Below, piece by piece: positions 27,426 to 37,067 of a stretch of 41,032 bases of DNA. A program made the position numbers and the translations under genes. The stretch is from an uncultured Bacteroidota bacterium (GTDB taxonomy: Bacteria > Bacteroidota > Bacteroidia > Flavobacteriales > Flavobacteriaceae), in assembly GCA_913062555.1 (NCBI GenBank), contig CAJXVU010000030.1, positions 1 to 41,032 of the forward strand, in the 5' to 3' direction. Within the stretch, counting starts at the first letter, position 1; each line of letters begins with the position of its first letter. The notes below the pieces were generated by a model that was given only the letters and a program-made list of their open reading frames with translations, was not told the DNA's origin and did no database searches.

Positions 27426-30248
27426 TTGTTTATGAAATTCTTGCGTTTTTTATTTGTTTTATTTTGTATTGGCATTTCAGATTTGTCTAAAGCACAAGAA
27501 CTTCCACCTATAGAAAATTATTCACCAGACTTGTATCAAGCCGGAAATCAAAACTGGATGACTTCTCAAGGGCTAAACGATCATATATATATTGCAAATA
27601 ATGACGGTCTTTTAGAATTTAATGGAGCTATATGGAAGTTGCATGATTCTCCAAATGGGACTATAATAAGATCCGTAAAAGTGATAAATGATTTAATTTA
27701 CACTGGCTGTTATATGGAATTTGGATATTGGCAAAAGGATGAATATGGTGTGCTAATTTATAATTCTTTAATAAATGAATTACAAGTACCACTTATTAAG
27801 GATGAGCATTTTTGGAATATTTTAGAGTATGATGATTGGGTGTTATTTCAATCCTTGGATCGTATCTATTTGTATAATTCAACAAATCATTCATTTAATG
27901 TTATTTCTTCAAAAACCACGAAAGCTGAAATTTTTCAGGTAGGTGGTAGTATTTATTTTCAAAAATTTAATGAAGGTATTTTTAAAATTGAGAATGGAAC
28001 TTCTGTATTAATATCTAATAATCCTATAGTTCAACAAAATGTGTTGGTTGGCGCGTTTTCAATCTATAAAAAAACACTTTTCTTAACAGAGAAAGGAGAG
28101 TTTTACTTTTTAGAGGACAATGAAATTAGAAGATGGAACATAAGTGCTGAAAAAGAATTGGCCTTTAAAAATGTGTATTGTAGTAAGCAATTAGAGGATG
28201 GAAGTTTTATTTTAGGTACCATCTCAAATGGAATTATTCATTTAGATATTAACGGAAATTTTTTAAGAAAAATTAATAAAGCTAATGGCCTTAATAATAA
28301 TACTGTTTTATCAATTTTTGAGGATTTTGAGCATAATTTATGGCTGGGTTTAGATAATGGAATTAGCCTTATAAATTTAGATTCTCCATTTAGTGTTTAT
28401 AATGATGTAAACGGATTATTAGGAGATGTATATGCGACTAAGGTATACAAGGACCATCTCTATGTTGGGACAAATCAAGGCTTGTTTTTTAGACCCATTA
28501 ATTCAAATAATGATTTTAAATTAATTGAAAATACTCAAGGTCAAGTATGGCGTTTAAACGTTATTGATGATACCTTATTTTGTGGTCATAATAATGGAAC
28601 CTATTTAATTGATCAAAATATAGCAAAACAAATCTCCACTTTTGCAGGTACTTGGGACATTAAAAAGATAGCAAATGAAAATAACCTTTTATTACAAGGA
28701 AATTATGGAGGCCTCAGTGTTCTTGAAAAAAAAGGTAATAAATGGCAATTTAGAAACAGGATAGAAGGAATTGATATTTCAAGTAGATTCTTTGAGTTTA
28801 TTAGTGAGACTCAAGTTCTAATAAATCATGAACAAAATGGAACCATACTATTAAATATTGATGCTGAATTTAATAAAGTATTATCAAAAAAAACAGTAGG
28901 ACCATATGGTTTTGGATCATCCTTGGTCAATTATAATAATGATATCCTATATACCGTAAATTCTATAAGAAGCGTCTTTAAATATAATAATGAAAGACAA
29001 GAGTTTTTATTGGATTCGTCTTTAACTAACATATTTTATAAAGAAGAAAATGACATTGTGGGAACGCTTGTTGTAGATCCAGTTTTAAATAAGATTTGGG
29101 GATTTTCTAATCGAAATATAATATGTATGTCTCAAGGAAAATTTAATAATAACCCTAGAGAATTAAAAATTCCAATTCCGAACTATTTTAGAAGAAGTCT
29201 AGGCGTAAAAGGATTTGAAAACTTAAGTTATTTGGATAACGATATATTTTTGATAGGAGCATCCAATGGCTACGTGGTTTTAGATTTAAATAAAATTAAG
29301 ACCAAAGCATATGAGATTAATATTGATGCGGTTAATAAAGAATTTAGAAATACGAGGCTTGAATATGTGTCATTAATTGATACTCCAGAATTCAATTCAT
29401 ACGAAAATAATTTAAACTTCTATTTTAGTGTTCCAGAATTTAATAAATATACAGAGGTAGAATACCAGTATCAATTAAAGGGAATTTACAACCAGTGGAG
29501 TCCATGGATTAATGAATCCAAAATTTCATTTAAGAATTTGCCTTTCGGAGATTATACATTTAATCTAAAAGCAAGGGTAGGAAATGAAGAAACAAGCAAT
29601 ATAGAATCTTATAATTTCAGTATAAATAAACCTTGGTATTTTATGAACATACTAATTGCATTATACGTTTTAATATTTCTTTTTGGGTTGATTATAATTC
29701 ATAAAATGTATAAAAGGTATTATACAAAGAAGCATTCAAGAGAAATTAAAAAGAATAGGCGAAAGTTAAAAATTCAAAGTCTTAAAAGCGAAAAAGAATT
29801 GATGAAAATCAGAAATGATAGTTTGCGTCAAGATATTGATAGTAAGACAAGAGAATTAGGATCTTCTACAATGAATCTAATTAAGAAGAATGAATTATTG
29901 AATAGTATTAAAAAAGAGCTTAAAAATATTGAAAGTGTTTCAAATTTAAAACGTGTTGTCAAAATCATTGATGAGAATTTAAATAGTACTGACGATTGGG
30001 ATTTATTCCAAGAAGCATTTAATAGTGTAGATAAAGAGTTCTTAAAAAAGATAAAATTACAGCATCCTTCACTTAATTCGAACGACTTGAGATTATGTGC
30101 TTATTTAAGACTGAATCTATCTTCTAAAGAAATAGCACCACTGCTAAACATCTCATTTAAAAGCGTTGAAGTAAAACGCTATAGATTACGTAAAAAGTTG
30201 AATTTGTCACATGAATCTAATTTAACGAATTATATTCTCGAAATCTAA
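27426..30248 (+). CDS. Membrane-spanning PUL regulator: Reg_prop/Y_Y_Y sensor with LuxR-type HTH
   Basis: A one-component regulator of 940 residues that probably senses glycan fragments in the periplasm and controls the adjacent polysaccharide locus. A signal peptide (about 1-24) precedes beta-propeller repeats of the two-component-regulator type to about 615, for example NNNTVLSIFEDFEHNLWLGL. A Y_Y_Y domain follows at about 650-735 (YQYQLKG, WSPWI, FNLKAR). One membrane helix lies at about 738-760 and a charged coiled coil at about 765-860. A LuxR-type HTH occupies the last 60 residues (LRLCAYLRLNLSSKEIAPLL, then VEVKRYRLRKKL). Unlike hybrid two-component systems of Bacteroides PULs, it has no kinase or receiver, so the signal must pass straight through the membrane. 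It lies 236 bp upstream of susC, same direction. Confidence 0.9.
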   Translation: MFMKFLRFLFVLFCIGISDLSKAQELPPIENYSPDLYQAGNQNWMTSQGLNDHIYIANNDGLLEFNGAIWKLHDSPNGTIIRSVKVINDLIYTGCYMEFGYWQKDEYGVLIYNSLINELQVPLIKDEHFWNILEYDDWVLFQSLDRIYLYNSTNHSFNVISSKTTKAEIFQVGGSIYFQKFNEGIFKIENGTSVLISNNPIVQQNVLVGAFSIYKKTLFLTEKGEFYFLEDNEIRRWNISAEKELAFKNVYCSKQLEDGSFILGTISNGIIHLDINGNFLRKINKANGLNNNTVLSIFEDFEHNLWLGLDNGISLINLDSPFSVYNDVNGLLGDVYATKVYKDHLYVGTNQGLFFRPINSNNDFKLIENTQGQVWRLNVIDDTLFCGHNNGTYLIDQNIAKQISTFAGTWDIKKIANENNLLLQGNYGGLSVLEKKGNKWQFRNRIEGIDISSRFFEFISETQVLINHEQNGTILLNIDAEFNKVLSKKTVGPYGFGSSLVNYNNDILYTVNSIRSVFKYNNERQEFLLDSSLTNIFYKEENDIVGTLVVDPVLNKIWGFSNRNIICMSQGKFNNNPRELKIPIPNYFRRSLGVKGFENLSYLDNDIFLIGASNGYVVLDLNKIKTKAYEINIDAVNKEFRNTRLEYVSLIDTPEFNSYENNLNFYFSVPEFNKYTEVEYQYQLKGIYNQWSPWINESKISFKNLPFGDYTFNLKARVGNEETSNIESYNFSINKPWYFMNILIALYVLIFLFGLIIIHKMYKRYYTKKHSREIKKNRRKLKIQSLKSEKELMKIRNDSLRQDIDSKTRELGSSTMNLIKKNELLNSIKKELKNIESVSNLKRVVKIIDENLNSTDDWDLFQEAFNSVDKEFLKKIKLQHPSLNSNDLRLCAYLRLNLSSKEIAPLLNISFKSVEVKRYRLRKKLNLSHESNLTNYILEI

Positions 30249-30270
30249 ATTTGAATTTTAACAAATTCAC

Positions 30271-30282
30271 CTATACAAGACC
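30271..30282 (+). promoter_or_regulatory. CTATACAAGACC box upstream of susC
   Basis: This box lies about 200 bp before the susC start and matches the boxes in front of the regulator gene. It could be the regulator's target in the susC promoter region. No clear TTTG/TAnnTTTG pair at proper spacing was found downstream of it. Confidence 0.4.
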
Positions 30283-30484
30283 ACAACATTCATTTATTTT
30301 CAGGATTATCTACAAATAATTTTTGGATTAGTCAACTTGCCAAATCGCTTTGTTTTTAACGTTTTATTAAGAGTTTTGATAAGAATACACTTTTTTTATA
30401 AACATGTATGTTTTATATAGTGGTAAAATATAATGATTCATAAATATTAATAAATAAGTTTACTAAAATCAAAAATTAATATAT

Positions 30485-33400
30485 ATGAGACACACTCTCT
30501 TTAAAATTCTGACAATATTTTTCGTCACATATGCTAGTGCTCAAAATTTTGAGATTAGCGGAACAATTGTAGATGAATTTAATGTACCAATACCCGGAGT
30601 AAATGTTACTGTTAAAAACACAACGAAAGGGGTCGCTTCAGATTTCAATGGTAACTACACTATTTCAGATGTACCAAGTGGGGCAACACTGGTTTTTAGT
30701 TATATAGGGTACATCGCTCAAGAGGTAATCGTAGCAAACAATTCAAGATTGAATATAACACTTGCTGAGGATGTAGCACAATTAAATGAAGTTGTGGTAA
30801 TTGGATACGGTACGCAAACAAAAAAGGAAATTACTGGAGCAGTAAGTATTGTGTCGAGTGAAACTATAGAAAAACTTAAGCCAACACGTATTGAGCAAGC
30901 TATGCAAGGTCAGGTGGCTGGGGTAAATATTACCACTAACTCAGGGTCTCCAGGTGGTGGGTCTACTATAAGTATTAGAGGTGTATCCACTAATGGTGAT
31001 AGTCGACCATTAATTTTAGTAGATGGGAATGTTGTAGAAGACCTTAGTGTTGTAAATCCTAATGATATTGAAAGCATGAATATTCTTAAAGATGCTACCG
31101 CAGGTATTTATGGTGTAAGGGCTGCAAATGGGGTAATTTTAATAACGACTAAAACAGGACGTAAAGAGATGCCTTTAACTGTTGAATATAGTGCCTATAC
31201 AGGATTTCAACAAACAACTCGAAAAATGCCTGTATTAAATGCCACAGAGTATGCTATAATAATTAATGAAGCATATGCCAATGGAGGTAGTACACCACCA
31301 TTTACAAATTTATCTGAATTGGGAGCAGGTACCGATTGGCAAGATGAGGTTTTTCAAACAGCTCCTATACAAAATCATAATATTTCATTTAAGGGCGGTA
31401 AAGAAAAATCATCTTATTCTTATAGTGGATCGTTTTTGACACAAGATGGTATTGTTGGAGGAAATAAATCCAATTTTACACGTTTCACAAATAGTGCTAG
31501 CTATAATTTAGATTTCTTAGAGAATTTTAAATTTAAATCAGGACTTACATTAACTAGAACAAATAGAAAAGGATTGCCAGAAAACGCATTAGGTTCAGTG
31601 CTTTTTAATGCTTTAAATATGGCTCCGAATATTCCTGTAAGAGATGAAAATGGGGAATATTCTTTGGCTGATGGTTTGGGTGGTGAAGTGATTAATCCAC
31701 GAGCTCAAATGGCTAATACTTATAACAGAACTAAAGTCATGAAACTTAATGGCTTTGGTGGATTATCATATAATTTTTTAGATCATTTTACTGCAGAGGC
31801 TAATATTCAATTTAATTATGCAGAAGTGACTAGTTTTTCTTTTGACCCGATTGATTATTATGGCGTAGGAAAGGTTTTTAATACCGTGAGAAGTGGTGTT
31901 TTTGAAGGCTTAAATATTTTTAGAGATTATACGTTTGATGCTTTTCTTAAATATGAAAACACATTTAACGATACACATAAACTTAATGTGCTTTTAGGAA
32001 CCTCAGTTTTTAAAACCACAGGAGTATTTTCGGGTGCTACAGCTTCCGATATTATTGATAATAACATCGCTAATGCCAGTGTAGAACAAGCTTTTGAACA
32101 AAAGGATATATATGCTGAACGAGGCAGTAATCCAACGTTTGACGGGAGATTATTGTCATATTTTACAAGAGTACAATATGCTTACAAAGGCAAGTATTTA
32201 TTATCAGCAGTCGTGCGTAGAGATGGATCAACAAGATTTGGCCCGGGTAATAAATTTGGATATTTCCCTTCAGGATCCATTGGTTGGGTTGCATCAGATG
32301 AAAGTTTTTTAAGTGATAGTAATTTTTTCGATCTCTTAAAAGTGAGAGCTTCATACGGGATACTAGGTAATGATAGAATTCCTGATTATAGATTCGTATC
32401 TCTTCTATCAGGAGAAGGAACTTACATTTTTAATGATCAAGAAATATTTGGTGTGGCCAGTGGCCCAATTTCAAACCCTCTAATTAAATGGGAAAAACAA
32501 AAAACACTCGATATAGGGTTGGATATGCGAATTTTAAACAACAAAGTTGATATTACGACCGATTATTTTAAAAGAAGAACAGAAGACTTATTGGTGTCGC
32601 CTCTAGTGTCAGGGTTACTAGGTACTGGAGCAGCTCCTGTTGTAAATGCAGGAATAGTTGAAAACACTGGTATTGAGTTTGCGATTGGCTATTCAGATAG
32701 TTTCAGCGACGATTTTAAATTCAGTATCAGATATAATGTTACAGCTATAAAAAATGAAGTGGTTTCGGTAAGCGGAGATGGTGAATATCTTGAAGGTGGT
32801 TCATTCGGAATATCGCAACCAGCCATATCAAGAATGGAAGCAGGGTTTCCTATGGGTTACTTTGTTGGATACCGAACGGATGGAATTTTTCAAACACAAG
32901 ATGAAATAAATAGCTCTGCGGTAACAGATGTAGCACCTCAACCAGGAGATTTAAAATTTGTAGATCAGAATGGTGATGGTGTTATCGATTTGGACGATAG
33001 AGTTAATCTTGGTAATCCTTTACCAGCAGCAACCATGGGTATTAATTTGTCGCTAGATTATAAGAACTGGGATTTTGCAGCTTATGCCTTTGCATCTGTT
33101 GGAAACGAAATAGTACGTAATTACGAACGTAATCAGGCATTGGTAAATAAACCTAATTCTTATTTAGATCGTTGGACTGGTCAGGGGACCAGTAATAGCT
33201 CACCAAGAGTCTCTATTGGGGCAACATCAAATACCGTTTTTTCTGACTTTTATGTAGAAGATGGTTCGTTTGTTCGCTTACAGAACGCTCAAATAGGGTA
33301 TACTTTTTCTAATGATGAAGATTCTAAAATAGATAAGTTTCGAATATATATATCAGGAAGCAATTTATTCACATTAACCGAATATAGTGGTTACGATCCA

Positions 33401-33496
33401 ACAGCAGGAACAGGAGCTCCTATTGGAGGCGGAATAGACCAAGGGTTTTACCCAAGTGCTCGTACATTTTTATTAGGTGTTAACGTAAAATTTTAA
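30485..33496 (+). CDS. susC: SusC/RagA-family TonB-dependent outer-membrane transporter
   Basis: An outer-membrane beta-barrel that imports oligosaccharides with its SusD lid, driven by TonB. The 1003 residues start with a signal peptide (to about 19, TYASA before QNFE). A carboxypeptidase-regulatory-like domain follows at about 22-95 (ISGTIVDEFNVPIPGVNVTV, FNGNYTI, FSYIGY). The SusC signature (LNEVVVIGYGTQ) and plug domain (QVAGVNITTNSGSPGG, ISIRG, PLILVDG) come next. The remainder is barrel, ending in the aromatic LLGVNVKF. The length is typical of SusC. susD follows after 9 bp, confirming the pair. Confidence 0.97.
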   Translation: MRHTLFKILTIFFVTYASAQNFEISGTIVDEFNVPIPGVNVTVKNTTKGVASDFNGNYTISDVPSGATLVFSYIGYIAQEVIVANNSRLNITLAEDVAQLNEVVVIGYGTQTKKEITGAVSIVSSETIEKLKPTRIEQAMQGQVAGVNITTNSGSPGGGSTISIRGVSTNGDSRPLILVDGNVVEDLSVVNPNDIESMNILKDATAGIYGVRAANGVILITTKTGRKEMPLTVEYSAYTGFQQTTRKMPVLNATEYAIIINEAYANGGSTPPFTNLSELGAGTDWQDEVFQTAPIQNHNISFKGGKEKSSYSYSGSFLTQDGIVGGNKSNFTRFTNSASYNLDFLENFKFKSGLTLTRTNRKGLPENALGSVLFNALNMAPNIPVRDENGEYSLADGLGGEVINPRAQMANTYNRTKVMKLNGFGGLSYNFLDHFTAEANIQFNYAEVTSFSFDPIDYYGVGKVFNTVRSGVFEGLNIFRDYTFDAFLKYENTFNDTHKLNVLLGTSVFKTTGVFSGATASDIIDNNIANASVEQAFEQKDIYAERGSNPTFDGRLLSYFTRVQYAYKGKYLLSAVVRRDGSTRFGPGNKFGYFPSGSIGWVASDESFLSDSNFFDLLKVRASYGILGNDRIPDYRFVSLLSGEGTYIFNDQEIFGVASGPISNPLIKWEKQKTLDIGLDMRILNNKVDITTDYFKRRTEDLLVSPLVSGLLGTGAAPVVNAGIVENTGIEFAIGYSDSFSDDFKFSIRYNVTAIKNEVVSVSGDGEYLEGGSFGISQPAISRMEAGFPMGYFVGYRTDGIFQTQDEINSSAVTDVAPQPGDLKFVDQNGDGVIDLDDRVNLGNPLPAATMGINLSLDYKNWDFAAYAFASVGNEIVRNYERNQALVNKPNSYLDRWTGQGTSNSSPRVSIGATSNTVFSDFYVEDGSFVRLQNAQIGYTFSNDEDSKIDKFRIYISGSNLFTLTEYSGYDPTAGTGAPIGGGIDQGFYPSARTFLLGVNVKF

Positions 33497-33505
33497 TCAA
33501 GTATT

Positions 33506-34990
33506 ATGAAAAATTTAAAAACAATATATAGTCTCTTTGCATTTTTTATCTTGCTTTCTTGTAGTGATGATTTTGTAAATGTAGACTCAGAGGATTTAAA
33601 TTCTGAAGACTTCTTTAATTCAGAACAAGAATATCAGGATGCACTAGTTGCGGCCTATGATTACTTACAAACTACAGCAAAGTTTTATCAATTTGCTGAA
33701 ATAGCTTCAGATAACACTTTATGTGGAGGTGAAAGTGCAACAGATTCACCATACATTCAGCAAATAGACGATATGATTCATTCTGCTGTAGGTCAGAGTG
33801 GTGGAGGATTAAGAACTATGTGGCAATGGATGTACGAAGCTGTAAACCGTTGTAACTATATTATGGAGTTTCAGGACAAAACAGATTTTGCGAATAAAAC
33901 CAGTGTAATAGCACAAACTCGGTTTTTAAGAGCCTATTATAATTTTATATTAGTAAAATGGTGGGGCGATGTGCCAATGGTTGTAGACAAACGTATCCAA
34001 TTTGGAGATCAATTTAATATTGATAGAACACCAAAAGCAGAGGTTTATGCTTTAATTGAACAAGACTTAATTTTTGCTGCTGCCAATTTACCTTATATAC
34101 AGAATCAAACTGGTAGAGCCACTAAAGGAGCTGCAGAAGCGCTGTTAGGGAAGGCGTATTTATATCAAGATAAATTTTCTGAAGCTGCGATAGTATTAGA
34201 AAACTTAATCAATAATGGGCCACATCGATTATTAACATCGGCAGAGTATCCCGACATGTTTGAACGTGACAACGAAAATAATATAGAATCAGTTTTCGAG
34301 GTACAGTATTCAGATGTTGATGGCGGGTCTTTCGATTGTTTCCAATGTCTTGAAGGAAACTATTCGGTTTATTTTAATGGGCCAAGAGGATTTGTGGATG
34401 CCACCGGGAAATTTGATGCAGGATATAGTTTTAATGTACCAACCCAAGAAGTGGTTGATGCTTTTGAACCTGGAGACCTTCGTTTAGAAACGTCAATATT
34501 GGATATTGAACAATGGATAGCAGATCATCCAGGGTCAAGTTATCAGGAAGATGCTGGGTATGAACAAACAGGTTATTTTAACAGAAAATATATAGCTCGA
34601 AAGGGCGATTTAAACAATGGTGATGCTGCCCTTACAAACCCAGATAATTATCGAGCTATCAGATATGCAGATGTTTTATTGATGGCTGCCGAAGCTTTAA
34701 ATAGAGGAAGTATTAGTGATGCAAGAGCACAGGGGTATTTAAATGAGGTTCGTAATAGAGCTTTGTTAGCTGACGTAACAACAACCGGATCTAATCTCAC
34801 CAACGATATTTATAAAGAACGTCGCGTTGAGTTAGTGGGTGAAGGACATCGTTTTTTCGATTTAGTAAGAACAGGTAGAGCAGGTCAAGAAATCGATGGG
34901 TTTCAGGTAGGAAAACATGAGCTTTTTCCAATACCTATTGAAGAGATATTATTGACTGGAAACCGATGGAGTAATAATCCAGGATATTAA
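33506..34990 (+). CDS. susD: SusD/RagB-family surface glycan-binding lipoprotein
   Basis: The lid of the SusCD complex, which captures oligosaccharides at the cell surface. The 494 residues begin with a lipoprotein signal ending at Cys19 (FFILLSC, then SDD). The acidic residues just after the Cys fit the Bacteroidota surface-export signal. The body has the SusD TPR-like framework: ARFLRAYYNFILVKWWGDVP-like sequence near 140-155, RATKGAAEALLGKAYLY, and the late VLLMAAEALNR, LNEVRNRA and ERRVELVGEGHRFFDLVRTG motifs. It is translationally close to susC (9 bp) and is followed at 17 bp by a lipoprotein gene, so the operon continues. Confidence 0.97.
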   Translation: MKNLKTIYSLFAFFILLSCSDDFVNVDSEDLNSEDFFNSEQEYQDALVAAYDYLQTTAKFYQFAEIASDNTLCGGESATDSPYIQQIDDMIHSAVGQSGGGLRTMWQWMYEAVNRCNYIMEFQDKTDFANKTSVIAQTRFLRAYYNFILVKWWGDVPMVVDKRIQFGDQFNIDRTPKAEVYALIEQDLIFAAANLPYIQNQTGRATKGAAEALLGKAYLYQDKFSEAAIVLENLINNGPHRLLTSAEYPDMFERDNENNIESVFEVQYSDVDGGSFDCFQCLEGNYSVYFNGPRGFVDATGKFDAGYSFNVPTQEVVDAFEPGDLRLETSILDIEQWIADHPGSSYQEDAGYEQTGYFNRKYIARKGDLNNGDAALTNPDNYRAIRYADVLLMAAEALNRGSISDARAQGYLNEVRNRALLADVTTTGSNLTNDIYKERRVELVGEGHRFFDLVRTGRAGQEIDGFQVGKHELFPIPIEEILLTGNRWSNNPGY

Positions 34991-35007
34991 AATTAAAAAA
35001 ATTAGAC

Positions 35008-37029
35008 ATGAAAATATTAAAATATATACTTAGTTTAACTTTAGTCTTCTGTTTTGGTTGTACTGAGGACGATAGCGATTTGAGCTTTATTGATAACGTT
35101 GCCGCACCTTCAAATGTGTCTGCACAATTTCTAATAACTCAAGATAATACAGGATTAGTGACTATTACACCTAATTCTGAAGGAGGAGTATCCTATAATA
35201 TTACCTTAGGTGATGACACACCAGAAGCAGTAAGTATTAATCAAGGAGAAAACTTTCAACACACTTATGCTGAAGGCACTTATTCAATAGGGGTTGAAGC
35301 TATTGGGATTACTGGTTTAACCACCGTGGTTTCGCAAGATTTGGTAGTGTCTTTTAGAACACCAGAGAACTTAGAAATAACAGCGCAAATAGACCCTTCT
35401 AATCCATTTGTTATAAATGTATCTGCAACGGCAGATTTTGCTGCTTCGTTTTTAGTGTTCTTTGATACATCTAATCCAGATGAAGTAGGAACACCTTTAG
35501 CTTTAGATGGCACCGCTAGTTTTGAATATCCAAATGTTGGAGATTACACCATTAAAGTAGAAGCCTTAAGTGGAGGCTCGGAAACATCTGAATTAACCGT
35601 AGTTGTAACAGTATCTTCACCTGTAGAATTGCCAATTGATTTCGAGATTTTTGATTCAAGTGTTTTTCAAGGTTTCGGTGGCGCATCTAACGCGGTTATC
35701 GATAACCCAGATGCTAATGGAAATAACTCAGCAAAAGTTGGACAAATTATTAAGGGCGCCCCAGAAGTTTGGGCAGGAAATGTAATTACTTTATCAGCTC
35801 CAATAGATTTTTCAGAAAAGAAAGTTATTAAAATGAATGTTTGGTCACCTCGACCAGGCGGACAAGTTCTATTGAAAGTTGAAAACATTGATGATGGCAA
35901 TATTAACTATGAATCTAGTGCAGTGACATTAGGAAATAGCGCATGGGAAGAAGTATCGTTTGATTTAAGTGCTATTGATACCGGAAACACATATCAAAAA
36001 ATAGTTCTATTTTTTGATATTGGAACAACAGGAGACGGCAGTAGTGATTGGACATTTTATATAGATGATATCAAACAAGCTTTTCCTTCAACAGGATCAT
36101 TTGAAAAAATGATAATCGAAAATTTTGAAGGAGCTGTTCCAACGTTATTGCCTTTTGGAAACGCAGCAGCGGAAGTCGTTACTTTAGATGATTTACCTTC
36201 AGGATTAGGACTTGTTACTGCCAATGTTGCTCAATTTTCAAAACCTGGAGGAGCAGAAGTTTGGGCAGGAGTTACTCAGGAACTAAGCGCACCTTTAGAC
36301 CTAGACATTTATAGTAATATTAGTGTTAAAACATGGTCGCCAAAAACTGGCGCAATGGTTAAGCTTAAATTAGAAAATGGTGATGCCAGTATAGTGTGGG
36401 AAGTTGATATGAATACAACGGTTTCAGATGCTTGGGAAGAATTAATATATGATTTTAGTGGCGCACCAGCGGCAGATTATGTAAAAGTTGTATTGTTTTT
36501 CGATTTTGGTGTTGGAGGAGATGACTCCGTATATTATTATGATGATATTCAATTAATTAATAATGGAACTCCACCTTCAGTGTTTGAAGATTTTGAAACA
36601 GTACCAGCGTTATTGCCTTTTGGAAACGCAGCCGCAGAAGTTATTAATCTTGATGATTTACCATCAGGCTTAGGAAATGTAAATGCTAAAGTTGCTCAAT
36701 TTTCTAAACCTGGAGGAGCAGAAGTCTGGGCAGGAGCTACTCGAGAACTAGCAGCACCTTTAGATTTAGATGCTTATAATAAAATAAGCGTAAAAACATG
36801 GTCTCCAAAAACAGGAGCAATGATTAAAGTTAAATTAGAGAATGCTGATGCTAGTATAGTTTGGGAAGTTGATATGAATACAACAGTTTCCGATGCATGG
36901 GAGGAATTAGTATATGACTTTAGTGGGGCGCCTGCCGCTGATTATGTAAAAATTGTAATATTCTTTGATTTTGGAGTAGGAGGAGACGATTCAGTCTATT
37001 ACTTTGATGATTACACTCTTACCGATTAA
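35008..37029 (+). CDS. Surface lipoprotein with three tandem carbohydrate-binding-like domains
   Basis: A probable surface glycan-binding protein in the SusE/SGBP position. It has 673 residues and a lipobox at Cys18 (CFGC, then TEDD) with an acidic export signal. Two Ig/PKD-like stretches cover about 25-205. Three beta-sandwich repeats of about 155 residues follow, at about 210-362, 368-520 and 526-673. Each has a pattern like AQFSKPGGAEVWAG, then VKTWSPKTGA, WEVDMNTT and FFDFGVGGDDSVYY. The last two repeats are nearly identical in protein and very similar in DNA, which points to a recent duplication. Galactose-binding-like or CBM4-like folds have this shape. Ligand is not shown; the locus suggests a beta-glucan. 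It lies 17 bp after susD. Confidence 0.85.
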   Translation: MKILKYILSLTLVFCFGCTEDDSDLSFIDNVAAPSNVSAQFLITQDNTGLVTITPNSEGGVSYNITLGDDTPEAVSINQGENFQHTYAEGTYSIGVEAIGITGLTTVVSQDLVVSFRTPENLEITAQIDPSNPFVINVSATADFAASFLVFFDTSNPDEVGTPLALDGTASFEYPNVGDYTIKVEALSGGSETSELTVVVTVSSPVELPIDFEIFDSSVFQGFGGASNAVIDNPDANGNNSAKVGQIIKGAPEVWAGNVITLSAPIDFSEKKVIKMNVWSPRPGGQVLLKVENIDDGNINYESSAVTLGNSAWEEVSFDLSAIDTGNTYQKIVLFFDIGTTGDGSSDWTFYIDDIKQAFPSTGSFEKMIIENFEGAVPTLLPFGNAAAEVVTLDDLPSGLGLVTANVAQFSKPGGAEVWAGVTQELSAPLDLDIYSNISVKTWSPKTGAMVKLKLENGDASIVWEVDMNTTVSDAWEELIYDFSGAPAADYVKVVLFFDFGVGGDDSVYYYDDIQLINNGTPPSVFEDFETVPALLPFGNAAAEVINLDDLPSGLGNVNAKVAQFSKPGGAEVWAGATRELAAPLDLDAYNKISVKTWSPKTGAMIKVKLENADASIVWEVDMNTTVSDAWEELVYDFSGAPAADYVKIVIFFDFGVGGDDSVYYFDDYTLTD

Positions 37030-37067
37030 GTAATTATAAAAATAGATTAAATATAAAATTATATAAA

